Shown: positions 29,350 to 37,969, counted from the stretch's first letter. The stretch is 53,144 bases of DNA from an uncultured Eubacteriaceae bacterium (GCA_937880125.1 CALFLU010000031.1:1-53144); one strand, 5' to 3'. Numbers and translations are program-made. The notes: a model not told the origin generated them from the letters alone.

Positions 29350-30330
29350 TTATTCGCCCAACAAAGCTTTTTTGTTCACGGCGTTTTTCGGTATTTCTCC
29401 CCTTAGAACCTTCACTGCGCTGGCAACTACTTTGTCGCGCAATTCTTCAAAAGATTCTTCACTGTGGAATCCGAAGTGTGGGGTCAAAATAACATTTTCA
29501 TATTGGAAAATGCGGTCGTTTAAGTCTGTCAGCGGCTCAATTTCCAAAACATCCAGCCCTGCGGCTTTGACTATTCCCGCATCCATTGCGTCAAGCAAAT
29601 CGGATTGATTGATCAACGGACCGCGCGATGTGTTGACAATAATTACGCCCTTTTTCATCATGGCAAATTTTTCTTTGTTGATGAGATAGCGCGTCTCGTC
29701 GCTGAGCGGCACGTGAACAGAGATGACATCTGCCGTTTTGCACAGCTCTTCCATGCTGACTTTTCTCACGCCGTTTTGTTCAAACATTTCGTCCGCCAAA
29801 TAAGGGTCATAGGCAATCATATCAAAGCCAAAGCCCTTCATGTATTGTGCAGTCTGGCGCGCAATATGCCCAAAACCGCAAAGACCAAAGGTGAGTGTGG
29901 AAAAACGGTGTACATTATATTTGCCGGCACCGCCAAAGAGCCATTGCCCTTTGCGTATATAGCGGTCTCGCAGTGTCACTTGACGCAGGCAATCCAATGC
30001 CAGCGCAGCAGCGTGTCCCGCCACTTCTTCAAAACAATAGTCAGGGATATTGCAAACAGCAATCCCTTTTTCATTACAGGCTTGTACGTCAATGTTATCA
30101 AAGCCTATCCCATAGCGCACGATGACTTTGCATTTTTCGAGTTTTTCAATGATATGTCGCGGAAATTTATACAGCATTACAAGAATTGCGTCCGCGTCTT
30201 TGCATTCTGCAATCAATTCTTCGTCATTGTTTACATTGGCATCTACAAATGTGATGCCCTCTTTTGCAAACGCGTCTTTTTCCTTTTTCGGGTCCAATAA
30301 TCCATGGTTATCCACAAATACAGCTTTCAT
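29350..30330 (-). CDS. D-isomer-specific 2-hydroxyacid dehydrogenase (CtBP-like)
   Basis: This 326-residue NAD-dependent enzyme has the family features: IVRYGIGFDNIDVQAC (about 89-104), a Rossmann motif LTFGLCGFGHIARQTAQ (about 146-162), VISVHVPLSDETRYLI, NTSRGPLINQSDL with the catalytic Arg, and LTPHFGFHSEES with the catalytic His. The substrate is not readable. AAGGGGAGA precedes the ATG. It lies between a GntR remnant (divergent) and a small Cys protein. It is not close to the second 2-hydroxyacid dehydrogenase at 44965. Confidence 0.93.
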   Translation of the reverse strand: MKAVFVDNHGLLDPKKEKDAFAKEGITFVDANVNNDEELIAECKDADAILVMLYKFPRHIIEKLEKCKVIVRYGIGFDNIDVQACNEKGIAVCNIPDYCFEEVAGHAAALALDCLRQVTLRDRYIRKGQWLFGGAGKYNVHRFSTLTFGLCGFGHIARQTAQYMKGFGFDMIAYDPYLADEMFEQNGVRKVSMEELCKTADVISVHVPLSDETRYLINKEKFAMMKKGVIIVNTSRGPLINQSDLLDAMDAGIVKAAGLDVLEIEPLTDLNDRIFQYENVILTPHFGFHSEESFEELRDKVVASAVKVLRGEIPKNAVNKKALLGE

Positions 30331-30446
30331 AAATATCTCCCCTTGCTTTATAAAATTTGTTTTATATTAACATATTATTATCCTTTCTTCCAATGTTTTA
30401 TGATTTATCCCGCAGATAAACAACTTTTTCTGCCGAAATATAACCT

Positions 30447-30463
30447 GTTTCATTGAAACAAGC
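30447..30463. promoter_or_regulatory. Palindrome, possible regulator operator
   Basis: CTGTTTCATTGAAACAAG has a 7-base inverted repeat around ATT. It lies between the dehydrogenase start and the GntR remnant, where a GntR-type operator would be expected. No independent support. Confidence 0.25.
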
Positions 30464-30738
30464 ACTGCGGCGGCGGTGACATGGCGGAAATATTTACTGT
30501 TCTGCTTCTTGTTCATTGAAGCTGACGAAAGACGCTTTTAATTATTCCCTACATTGATGATGTCGTGCAAATGACCACCGATAACTACCCTTTCCCCGAA
30601 AAGGTATTATCGGCGGAACACAACGAAATGTTTGATGCCATCAAGGCAAAAGATATGGACCGGGTGTTTCAGGCCTATACACACCATCTCTTTGAAGGTG
30701 AAGATGCCATGACAAAACTCGCAAAATGGAGTTTGTAA
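30463..30738 (+). pseudogene. Remnant of a GntR/FCD-family regulator
   Basis: Two pieces survive in different frames. Near 30475 the reading GGDMAEIFTV resembles the start of an FCD domain; it hits a stop at 30520. From 30526 to 30738 the reading IPYIDDVVQMTTDNYPF followed by SAEHNEMFDAIKAKDMDRV and YTHHL matches the C-terminal end of FCD domains (the H-x3-F-x-A-I-x4-D pattern). The DNA-binding half and the middle of the domain are gone. It was most likely the local regulator of the organic-acid genes around it. The rest of the 30331-30900 gap holds no gene. Confidence 0.6.
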
Positions 30739-30832
30739 AAAATCGTCATTTGCTATTTTCTACTGCCTGGTAGCATAGGCACAATGATTGGAGCCACTGT
30801 ATTATTTTTCGGAAATTCTTTTTATAAAAATA

Positions 30833-30858
30833 AAAGACGGCAGGTATCTGCCGTCTTT
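30833..30858 (-). terminator. Terminator of the flavin oxidoreductase gene
   Basis: AAAGACGGCAG/CTGCCGTCTTT with a 4-base loop; on the minus strand it is followed by TATTTTT and lies 43 bases past the stop. Confidence 0.85.
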
Positions 30859-30900
30859 ATTCATTCTTCAATTTATCTATGGATTTATCCGCCTGCTTTT

Positions 30901-32862
30901 TTAAATATCCAATCCCGCATAAAAACCGTCCAGCGTTGCGTTGACAAATTTTGCGGGTTTTTTTGCATCCCCGGCAACAATGGTCTTGTATCCGGCATTT
31001 CTGAGCTCTTTTACCAACTCTGTGCCCGCTGATTTTTGACCCACCGATAAAATAATGGTATCTGCCAAAACGGTTTCTTCTTTTCCGTCTTTTTCAAAAA
31101 TCACTTTGCCTTTTTCGATTCTGATTGCCGTAGCATTCACATAAATGTCCACATCGTTTTCTTCAAACTCTATGAGCATGTCGGTGAGGTGAATATCTTC
31201 CAGGCCGCCGCCGATTTGCGGAAGCATTTCAATAATGCTGACTTGGTTCTTTTTCTCCAACATCATTTGGCCCACTTCACAGGCCACAATGCCGCCGCCG
31301 ATAATCGCTACCTTTTGGTTACTTTCAATCGCCACTTCCCCCCTGAGCACATCCCATGCCTGCACCGCATTTTCCAATCCTTCAATGGGCAGCTGCTCAA
31401 TGGGCACCGCACCTGTGGCAACAATAACACTGTCGGGCTTCAGTGCGTCAATCACTTCAAGGTTAACCTCCTTGCCTGCTTGCACCTCTACGCCTCGGCG
31501 CGCCAATTCGGATATAAACCAATCGCGCGCTTCTTTGATTTTTTCTTTATGGGGCGGCACATAGGCCAAATTGAGTTGTCCGCCCAACTGGCTGTCTTGT
31601 TCAAACAACGTCACCCGGTGCCCCGCACGCGCTGCCACAATGGCTGCTTGCATACCCGCAAGCCCGCCGCCGATGACGGCAACTTTTTTGGGTTCTTCTG
31701 CTTTGCGCACCACGCTCAAGTGGGTTTCGCGCCCTGCCACGGGGTTAAGTGCACAGCTCAAATGATAGCCCAGTCGCACACGCCCCATGCAGCCATCGTT
31801 ACAGGAAATGCAAGGTCTGATTTCTTCAAGTCTGCCTTCGCTTGCCTTTTGCGGCCAATAGGGGTCGCAAATCAGCGCTCTAGCCATGGACACAAAGTCC
31901 ACTTTTCCGTCTTTTATCAAATCATCGCAAAACTGCGGATCACGCAGCATGCCGTTTGTGCCTACGGGGATAGACACCGCCGCTTTAATCGGCAGCGCAT
32001 ATTCCAACTTGGATCCTTGCGGGTATACTTCGGTTTCGATGACTTTTGCCTGCGACATATTGAGTCCCGCACTTACTTCCAAATAATCACACCCCGCTTT
32101 TTCCATGCGACGTGCAAACTCCACGCATTCTTCATCGGTCAGACGATTTTTTACCCATTCTCGTCCCGGGATTCTTGCACCGATGATAAAGTCTTTTCCC
32201 ACCGCACTGCGAATGCCTTCTACAATTTCGATGCCGAAACGAATACGGTTTTCGAAACTTCCGCCATATTCATCGGTGCGCGCATTGGTATCGGGTGAGA
32301 GAAACTGATTGACCAAGTAGCCGTGCGCGCAGTGAATGTTGACCCCGTCTGCGCCGGCGCGTTTGCAAATAACGGCCGCTTTCACAAATTTTTGCACCAT
32401 TTCTTTAATTTCTTCCGTGGTCAATTCGTGCATAGGCCCTGCTTTTCGGTATCTGCTGATATAAAGATGCTCCACCTCTTTATCGCTTACGCAGGCAGGC
32501 AAGTGCCCCTCTGCCGCCTCGGCGGTTGTCATGGCACCTGCATGAAACAATTGCGGAATAAACAGTGCGCCATAACGCTGAATGCTTTCTGCCATGCGAT
32601 TCATATCTTTGATTACTTTGGGTGTATCGGCTCTGTTTTTAACATCTCCTGTTTTGCCGCGAGGAAACTCCACCGCCAAGATGCCCCATGTCACAGCTCC
32701 TGCACCGCCCTTGGCTTTTTCTGTGTAATAGTCAATCACCTGTGTGCTGATTGATCCGTCAAAGCTGGGCATGGTCTCACCGGTAGGCGAAACAATAATA
32801 CGATTTCTCAATGTCTTTTTCCCGATTTTCAGTTCTGAAAACAGATTTGGAAAATGTTGCAT
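30901..32862 (-). CDS. NADH:flavin oxidoreductase / enoate-reductase-type FMN-FeS-FAD enzyme
   Basis: This 653-residue protein has an N-terminal old-yellow-enzyme barrel (about 1-350, RNRIIVSPTGET, HCAHGYLVNQFLSP, IPGREW), a Cys cluster CISCNDGC with a later C (about 335-360) for one 4Fe-4S centre, and a C-terminal FAD/NAD domain (VAVIGGGLAGMQAAI about 390; VAIIGGGIVACEVGQ about 515). This order is that of 2,4-dienoyl-CoA reductase and clostridial 2-enoate reductase. The substrate is not determined. The start at 32862 follows ACGGAGG; the ATG at 32883 is out of place relative to that site. Confidence 0.93.
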   Translation of the reverse strand: MQHFPNLFSELKIGKKTLRNRIIVSPTGETMPSFDGSISTQVIDYYTEKAKGGAGAVTWGILAVEFPRGKTGDVKNRADTPKVIKDMNRMAESIQRYGALFIPQLFHAGAMTTAEAAEGHLPACVSDKEVEHLYISRYRKAGPMHELTTEEIKEMVQKFVKAAVICKRAGADGVNIHCAHGYLVNQFLSPDTNARTDEYGGSFENRIRFGIEIVEGIRSAVGKDFIIGARIPGREWVKNRLTDEECVEFARRMEKAGCDYLEVSAGLNMSQAKVIETEVYPQGSKLEYALPIKAAVSIPVGTNGMLRDPQFCDDLIKDGKVDFVSMARALICDPYWPQKASEGRLEEIRPCISCNDGCMGRVRLGYHLSCALNPVAGRETHLSVVRKAEEPKKVAVIGGGLAGMQAAIVAARAGHRVTLFEQDSQLGGQLNLAYVPPHKEKIKEARDWFISELARRGVEVQAGKEVNLEVIDALKPDSVIVATGAVPIEQLPIEGLENAVQAWDVLRGEVAIESNQKVAIIGGGIVACEVGQMMLEKKNQVSIIEMLPQIGGGLEDIHLTDMLIEFEENDVDIYVNATAIRIEKGKVIFEKDGKEETVLADTIILSVGQKSAGTELVKELRNAGYKTIVAGDAKKPAKFVNATLDGFYAGLDI

Positions 32863-32925
32863 AAAAACCTCCGTGGTATTCATTTTATTATTGAGTATTT
32901 TAACATATTATAACAAAAAATAACC

Positions 32926-32956
32926 AAAAGGCTCTGCAATTCTTGCAGAGCCTTTT
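32926..32956 (-). terminator. Terminator of the hcp operon
   Basis: AAAAGGCTCTGCAA/TTGCAGAGCCTTTT, a 14-base stem with a TTC loop, between the hcp stop and the next gene. Confidence 0.88.
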
Positions 32957-32992
32957 AATTATTTTATTGCATATCGGTTTATTTTAAATTTT

Positions 32993-34621
32993 TTATGCCA
33001 TGAAAGCAGCGATGTCTTCTTCAACCGTTCCGATTTTTGCGATTCCGAACTTTTCAACCAGCACGTTTGCAACGTTCGGTGACAAAAATCCGGGAAGCGT
33101 CGGTCCCAAATGGATGTTTTTCACACCCAAGAACAGCAGTGCCAACAGCACGATAACCGCCTTTTGCTCATACCAACCAATATTATAAGCGATTGGCAGA
33201 TCGTTCACATCGTCCAGACCAAATACTTCTTTGAGCTTGAGTGCAATCAATGCCAAAGAGTAAGAGTCATTGCATTGACCTGCGTCCAACACGCGCGGTA
33301 TGCCGCCGATATCGCCCAAATCGAGTTTGTTGTAACGATATTTGGCACAACCGGCTGTCAAAATCACCGTATCTTGGGGAAGCGCTTTGGCAAAGTTTGT
33401 GAAATATTCTCTTTCTTTCATACGGCCGTCGCATCCTGCCATAACAAAGAACTTTTTAATGGCGCCCGATTTCACAGCGTCAACCACTTTGTCTGCCAGG
33501 GCAAACACTTGCGCATGGGCAAATCCGCCAACGATGGTTCCGTTTTCAATTTCTTTCGGAGCCGGCAGTGTTTTGGCCATTTCGATAATTGCGCTGAAAT
33601 CTTTTTTGCCGTTTTCGTCAGCCACAATGTGCGGACAATCAGGATATCCCGATGAGTTGGTTGTGAAAATGCGTTTTCTGATTTCTTCGTTACGCGGCGG
33701 AACAATGCAGTTCGTCGTAAAGAGAATCGGTCCGTTAAAGCTTTCAAATTCGTCGATTTGTTTCCACCAAGCATTGCCGTAGTTTCCGACAAAGTTGTCA
33801 TATTTTTTGAACGCGGGATAATAGTGTGCCGGCAGCATTTCGCTGTGGGTATACACATCAACACCTGTTCCTTGTGTTTGCTCAAGCAATTGTTCCAAAT
33901 CGGTCAAATCATGACCTGAGATCAAGATTGCAGGATTGTTTCTCACGCCGATGTTTACCTGTGTCAGCTCGGGATTACCATACTTTGAAGTATTGGCTTC
34001 ATCCAACAGCGCCATTGCTTTTACGCCATATTCGCCGGTTTTCAGCGTTAGGGCAACCAATTCGTCCGCACCCAGACTGTCGTCTAACAATGCTGCCAAT
34101 GCTTCATAGATAAACGCATAAATTTCAACGTTTTCTTTACCCAGATTCCAAGCATGCTCAGTGTATGCCGCCATGCCTTTCAAACCATAGGTAATCATTT
34201 CTCTCAAAGAACGCACGTCTTCGTTTTTCGTAGCAAGTACGCCTACGCCCGCTGCTTTTTCAAGCATTTCTTCGCGGCTGCCTACTTTGAAACTCATGGC
34301 ATCGCTCAGCTCACTCAGGGCTGCTTTTGCCACCAATTCATCTCGGTAAGCTACGATTTTTTTGATTTGCGCTTCAATGGCATCTGCATCGAAGTTTGCA
34401 TTGGTAATGGTCATAAAAAGGCTGTTCAGTGTTTCATAATTCACTTTTTCTATGGACGCTGCGTCCACATTGCCTTTTACCACCACTTGCGCAAGACCCT
34501 TCAGTGAGTAAATCAACAAGTCTTGAAGTTTTGCTACTTCTTCGGTTTTGCCGCATACACCGCGAATTTCGCATCCGGTGTTTTTTGCTGTCTCTTGGCA
34601 TTGATAACAGAACATACTCAT
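32993..34621 (-). CDS. hcp: Hybrid-cluster protein / hydroxylamine reductase
   Basis: This 542-residue protein has the N-terminal Cys motif CYQCQETAKNTGCEIRGVCGK (5-25; C-x2-C, then two more Cys) for the proximal FeS cluster, and hybrid-cluster ligands in SGHDLTDLEQLL, TNCIVPP, GCAKYRYN and DAGQCNDSYS. Hcp reduces nitric oxide or hydroxylamine and protects anaerobes from nitrosative stress. AAAGGAGAAAG precedes the ATG. It is the last gene of cupin-rubredoxin-hcp. Confidence 0.97.
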   Translation of the reverse strand: MSMFCYQCQETAKNTGCEIRGVCGKTEEVAKLQDLLIYSLKGLAQVVVKGNVDAASIEKVNYETLNSLFMTITNANFDADAIEAQIKKIVAYRDELVAKAALSELSDAMSFKVGSREEMLEKAAGVGVLATKNEDVRSLREMITYGLKGMAAYTEHAWNLGKENVEIYAFIYEALAALLDDSLGADELVALTLKTGEYGVKAMALLDEANTSKYGNPELTQVNIGVRNNPAILISGHDLTDLEQLLEQTQGTGVDVYTHSEMLPAHYYPAFKKYDNFVGNYGNAWWKQIDEFESFNGPILFTTNCIVPPRNEEIRKRIFTTNSSGYPDCPHIVADENGKKDFSAIIEMAKTLPAPKEIENGTIVGGFAHAQVFALADKVVDAVKSGAIKKFFVMAGCDGRMKEREYFTNFAKALPQDTVILTAGCAKYRYNKLDLGDIGGIPRVLDAGQCNDSYSLALIALKLKEVFGLDDVNDLPIAYNIGWYEQKAVIVLLALLFLGVKNIHLGPTLPGFLSPNVANVLVEKFGIAKIGTVEEDIAAFMA

Positions 34622-34645
34622 ATTTCTTTCTCCTTTTTTTGTGTT

Positions 34646-34810
34646 TTATTCATTTTCAGGTTCAAATTCATCTTTTCCCACAAAACAAATGGGACACAAC
34701 CAATCTTCGGGCAAATCTTCAAACGCCGTGCCCGGTGCCACATTGTTTTCTGCATCCCCCAAGGCAGGGTCATAGACATATCCGCATGGCTTGCACACAT
34801 ATTTTTTCAT
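34646..34810 (-). CDS. Rubredoxin
   Basis: A 54-residue protein with both rubredoxin knuckles: CKPCGYVYDP (6-15) and CPICFVGKDEFEP (39-51), and the LPEDWLCP segment. The four Cys bind one Fe as an electron carrier. The second knuckle has Phe where Gly is usual (CPxCG). AAAGGTGAAAAG precedes the ATG. It stands 24 bases before hcp, to which it probably delivers electrons in this operon; that pairing is inference from the order. Confidence 0.93.
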   Translation of the reverse strand: MKKYVCKPCGYVYDPALGDAENNVAPGTAFEDLPEDWLCPICFVGKDEFEPENE

Positions 34811-34833
34811 CTTTTCACCTTTGTTCCTTTCTT

Positions 34834-35145
34834 TTAAGCAGGTGGAGGTACTTTAATAACAATTAACTCCAAGGTTGCTTCGTGTAAGTTTTTTACATTC
34901 ATTTTGGTGTTGACGGGAATGTTCAAAATGGTTCCGTCCTCATATTCACGCACCTGGCCATCGTCCAATCCAATCGAAAGTGTGCCGCCAAGCACGCTCA
35001 TATATACATTTGAATTGGCGTGGTGCACCGGAAGACCTTCGTCTTTTTGAAAGGTCATATGAAGATATTGCAAATTTTCGTCTAAAATGATTTTTTCAAT
35101 TGCCGTTTTTCCGTCTCGTGTCATTTTATAAACTTTTTCGACCAC
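34834..35145 (-). CDS. Small cupin-domain protein
   Basis: This 103-residue protein is a single cupin barrel: LPVHHANSNVYMSVLGGTL (about 41-59) followed by DGTILNIPVNTKMNV. The His pair is kept, but the full G(X)5HXH(X)3,4E set is not clear, so metal binding is uncertain. A GTG at 35145 is taken as start because a perfect AGGAGGAGA lies just upstream; a later ATG (35124) would drop seven residues, and a longer frame from 35295 would include the promoter. First gene of the hcp operon; its role may be as a sensor or small-molecule binder. Confidence 0.8.
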   Translation of the reverse strand: MVEKVYKMTRDGKTAIEKIILDENLQYLHMTFQKDEGLPVHHANSNVYMSVLGGTLSIGLDDGQVREYEDGTILNIPVNTKMNVKNLHEATLELIVIKVPPPA

Positions 35146-35176
35146 AAGAAATCTCCTCCTCTCCAATGCTATCCTT

Positions 35177-35218
35177 ATTTTACTGGGTAAAACCCTGTTA
35201 TTCAGTTGCTTTTGCAAC
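35177..35218 (-). promoter_or_regulatory. hcp operon promoter with CRP/FNR-type palindrome
   Basis: A -10 box TAAAAT lies at 35182-35177, giving a start near 35170. The perfect palindrome GTTGC-AAAA-GCAAC (35218-35205) has the 5-4-5 spacing of CRP/FNR-family sites and is centred about 41.5 bases upstream of that start, the classical class II activator position. No good -35 box is present, as expected when an activator is needed. HcpR, a CRP/FNR-type NO sensor, is a known activator of hcp; that it binds here is inference. Confidence 0.55.
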
Positions 35219-35324
35219 ATTTCGATTTTTTTTAAATTTTTTTTACTTTTTACCGCTGCCGGCGCACAAATCCCTCTTGTTTTGTTGCCCTGCATGCTTC
35301 CGTTTTTTTATTTATAGCGTAAAT

Positions 35325-35347
35325 AAAAGAGCCCTATAGACTCTTTT
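35325..35347 (-). terminator. Terminator of the DUF4406 gene
   Basis: AAAAGAG/CTCTTTT with a 9-base loop and short T-rich run, 12 bases past the stop. Confidence 0.6.
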
Positions 35348-35359
35348 ATGGTTCGTCAT

Positions 35360-35653
35360 TTACTTTTCTTCACTTCCGTCTTCAAACCAAATGGTTTTTT
35401 TAAGCATCTTGGCATAGTTGTATATCTGCTGCGACCCTTCGCTGTTTTCCCAGCCCTTCATGCAATAGAGCACATCGGATTCATACACCATTTGATGTGC
35501 AATACTGACAATTTTGTCATAGGGCAACTGCTGATTGATATTCATCGGATTCAAAACAATGTGTCCCTCCGAATACAGCTTATCTTCTGTTTCTTTAAAT
35601 TGATTCACATGATCCGGATTGCCCGCAACCATTCCCGTTATCGATACTATCAT
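35360..35653 (-). CDS. DUF4406 (nucleoside-deoxyribosyltransferase-like) protein
   Basis: This 97-residue protein has the DUF4406 pattern: VSITGMVAGNPDH (3-15), GHIVLNPMNINQQLPYDK (about 30-47), and LYCMKGWENSEGSQQIYNYA (about 62-81), resembling small nucleoside 2-deoxyribosyltransferase folds that often occur on phages. Function is unknown. GAGGTAG precedes the ATG. It stands alone between the cupin operon and the L,D-transpeptidase region. Confidence 0.8.
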   Translation of the reverse strand: MIVSITGMVAGNPDHVNQFKETEDKLYSEGHIVLNPMNINQQLPYDKIVSIAHQMVYESDVLYCMKGWENSEGSQQIYNYAKMLKKTIWFEDGSEEK

Positions 35654-35804
35654 TGTCTACCTCACTGTGTTTTGTTTCAAAATGTATTTTTTGACCGGTT
35701 TCGTCATACTTTTCTCTGAAAACCTTTTTTAAAGGTGCTTTTTATTTTAGCATGTTTTGGCTGCAAAAGCAAAACTGCCGCCAACGTTTGTTTATTGTTC
35801 GTCT

Positions 35805-35951
35805 TTATTCGTTTTTGTCTTCTTGTTCTCTTTCTTGTTGCTCTTTGGCTTCCTCGGCTTCTCTTTCTGCTCGACTCACCATGCTGCACAGCCGATTTCG
35901 CTCCACTGCCCTAAAGATATGCTTTACTGTTTTTTTCACATCATCTTTCAT
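35805..35951 (-). CDS. Small charged hypothetical protein
   Basis: A 48-residue frame starts MKDDVKKTVKHIFRAVERNRL and ends in a Glu/Lys/Gln-rich helix (EREAEEAKEQQEREQED). GAGG stands 9 bases before the ATG. It lies 39 bases after the L,D-transpeptidase stop on the same strand and may be read with it. No homologue recognised; it may be a charged coiled-coil or not a real gene. Confidence 0.4.
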   Translation of the reverse strand: MKDDVKKTVKHIFRAVERNRLCSMVSRAEREAEEAKEQQEREQEDKNE

Positions 35952-35990
35952 GGCGCTATCCTCGTATTTTATTTTTTCTTCTCAACGCCG

Positions 35991-37928
35991 TTAATAACAC
36001 ACAATCGGCGTACCGGGATCAATGTTATTATAAATGGTTCTCGCAACACTATAGGGTAAATTAATGCAGCTGTGCGATCCGTCTGCAATATAGATTGATC
36101 CGCCGAACCGACTTCTCCAAGTGGCATCGTGCATGCCGACAATGCCGTTAAACGGCATCCAAAAGCTCACGGGCGTTTCATAGTCCTCACCTTTTAACGT
36201 TACATTTCTCTGCTTATATTTCAGACTGTATACGCCTTTGGGTGTGGCATAACCCCTTCGCACATTGCCGCTGACAATGGAGCTTTCCACAATCAAAGTT
36301 CCGTTTTTATAAAACCATAACCGCTGCCCCGAAAGCGAAATTTCCACATAAGTGTTGCCGAGATTGTTCAAATCTCGCGACGAAGCCTCTCCCTTTTGAA
36401 TTGCGGCAATCAAAAAATCTGCTTCCGCACCCTTGTTGATGACACCGTTATAGTCACCTCCGTTTACAACAATGCGGCTGCCTCCGGTGGTGGTAAACGA
36501 AGTCGATCGTTTTAATTTTCGGTACTGTGCCATCATTTCCTGCACATAAGCGTCTACGCCTGCCCTGTCGATGGCGATTTGATAATTTTCGTCCACATTC
36601 AACCATTGACTGGTTCGGCTACCGTCCAAAACAAAGGTTTGATCCCCGATATGGTAGGTGATTTGCGATGTAATATATCGATTCAATGCAGCCTGGATGT
36701 CTTTGGTCTCTTGGGATTCCACATTAAAGGCAGGCTCCACATAACACCCCTTTGCATCAATGTCCAGCTGCGGCTCCATCGTGCCCATGGCCGCAGAAAC
36801 AGCGGTGTACAAAAGCGCTCTGTCCACCTCTTTGCCTCTGTCTTCGGCAACCACAATAAATGTCCCGTCCTGATAGACAAATCGAGGGTTGGCGGGTTTG
36901 ACGGTGTTTTCGGGCAAAAGACATTTCAGTTGGTCCACACGACCCTGCAATTTGGCATCATCAAAGGTCATGGGGACGCTTTTTGCATTTTCTTTGCGCA
37001 CGCTTTCCACAACCCAGTTATAATATTTTTGCTCCGCTATCAGCGCCTCAAGACGGTCCACGCCCTCATAGCGCAAATCAATTTCCGCCCCTTGAAGACT
37101 CTCTGTAGCCCCACCCCGCTCCATCACTTCCAATGTATATTCGCCGGCTTTTGCGCCGATTGCTTCAGAAGCAGCCTGTGCGCTTTTTCCCGAAACATCT
37201 ACTCCGTTAACTTTTGTGCCGAAATAAAAATGTGATTGAAAAAACAACGCCAGTGCGCCATAAATCACCACTAAGCTGGCCAAAGCAATCAGGCTGTATT
37301 TCAGCCCCTTCTTGCGCTTTGCCGAAGCTGCCAAAGCCGCCTCGGTGTTCTCAGTTTCTTTTTCTGCAGCGCCGTCTTCTTCCACGGCCTGCTCCTCGGC
37401 CACACCCACCTCTTCCTGCAAAACGTCTTCCTCGCCAACCGACAGATTCTCTTGTTGGTCCGTTGGCTCTGCAAGCCCTGCGGTGGGCTCTGTCGCATCT
37501 TCCAAAGGCGCGCTGTCTTCTTGTGCCCCATCTTGCCAAGGCAAAGCTTCTTCGACGTCACCCATCGACGTCTCCGTTGCTTCTTCTTCAAGCACCTCTT
37601 TGGGCGCATCCTCTTGGTCTTCTATAACATCTGCTTCCTGCACAGATTTTTCATCCGCAAAAGACGCCTCCGGCGCAGACAAATCTTGCTCCGTTTCCCA
37701 AGTTTGCTGCTCTGCCGATTCGTCCGCCTCCATTAAAATAACCTCTTCTGCCTCTGTCGCCGTTACATCTGCGTATTGCATTTCACTCAGCGCTTTTTCA
37801 TCTCTGCTCAGCGCTCTGCGCTTTTCGGTAAGTCGTTTTTTTTGATACTGTTTAATCTTCGATTTCACTCTATCTGCAATGCCCTTATCTTTTTCCTCAA
37901 GTGATATTTTGCCAAACACAGATGCCAT
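35991..37928 (-). CDS. L,D-transpeptidase (YkuD) with long acidic cytoplasmic region
   Basis: This 645-residue protein has a basic N-terminus (1-45), an acidic, Glu/Ala-rich stretch (about 50-200), one membrane helix (about 210-231, YSLIALASLVVIYGALALFF), two PG-binding type 4 regions with NGVDVSGKS (about 239-480), and a C-terminal YkuD domain. The catalytic site reads MHDATW and SHSCINLP, with the nucleophile Cys; most relatives have SHGC. It cross-links peptidoglycan 3-3 outside the membrane. No ribosome site is visible at this start. The acidic part resembles the tail of the DUF5317 protein in composition only. Confidence 0.9.
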   Translation of the reverse strand: MASVFGKISLEEKDKGIADRVKSKIKQYQKKRLTEKRRALSRDEKALSEMQYADVTATEAEEVILMEADESAEQQTWETEQDLSAPEASFADEKSVQEADVIEDQEDAPKEVLEEEATETSMGDVEEALPWQDGAQEDSAPLEDATEPTAGLAEPTDQQENLSVGEEDVLQEEVGVAEEQAVEEDGAAEKETENTEAALAASAKRKKGLKYSLIALASLVVIYGALALFFQSHFYFGTKVNGVDVSGKSAQAASEAIGAKAGEYTLEVMERGGATESLQGAEIDLRYEGVDRLEALIAEQKYYNWVVESVRKENAKSVPMTFDDAKLQGRVDQLKCLLPENTVKPANPRFVYQDGTFIVVAEDRGKEVDRALLYTAVSAAMGTMEPQLDIDAKGCYVEPAFNVESQETKDIQAALNRYITSQITYHIGDQTFVLDGSRTSQWLNVDENYQIAIDRAGVDAYVQEMMAQYRKLKRSTSFTTTGGSRIVVNGGDYNGVINKGAEADFLIAAIQKGEASSRDLNNLGNTYVEISLSGQRLWFYKNGTLIVESSIVSGNVRRGYATPKGVYSLKYKQRNVTLKGEDYETPVSFWMPFNGIVGMHDATWRSRFGGSIYIADGSHSCINLPYSVARTIYNNIDPGTPIVCY

Positions 37929-37939
37929 ATAATTTTAAC

Positions 37940-37969
37940 ATAATAACGCAGAAAACGTACAAAAAACAA
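37940..37969 (-). promoter_or_regulatory. Possible promoter of the L,D-transpeptidase
   Basis: Minus-strand TTGTTT (37969-37964), an 18-base spacer and TATTAT (37945-37940). It would give a start only a few bases before the ATG at 37928, i.e. a nearly leaderless mRNA. Confidence 0.4.

Noticed and set aside
30784..31032. A plus-strand frame of 82 residues after the GntR remnant.
   Set aside because: It runs through a terminator and into the antisense of the flavin oxidoreductase.
31189..32298. A long plus-strand frame of 369 residues.
   Set aside because: Antisense to the well-supported flavin oxidoreductase; no motifs or start signals.
34834..35295. A longer cupin protein starting at 35295.
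   Set aside because: That extension covers the promoter and the palindrome; the AGGAGGAGA-GTG start at 35145 is better.
37312..37845. A Ser-rich plus-strand frame of 177 residues.
   Set aside because: Antisense of the acidic region of the L,D-transpeptidase, same cause as above.
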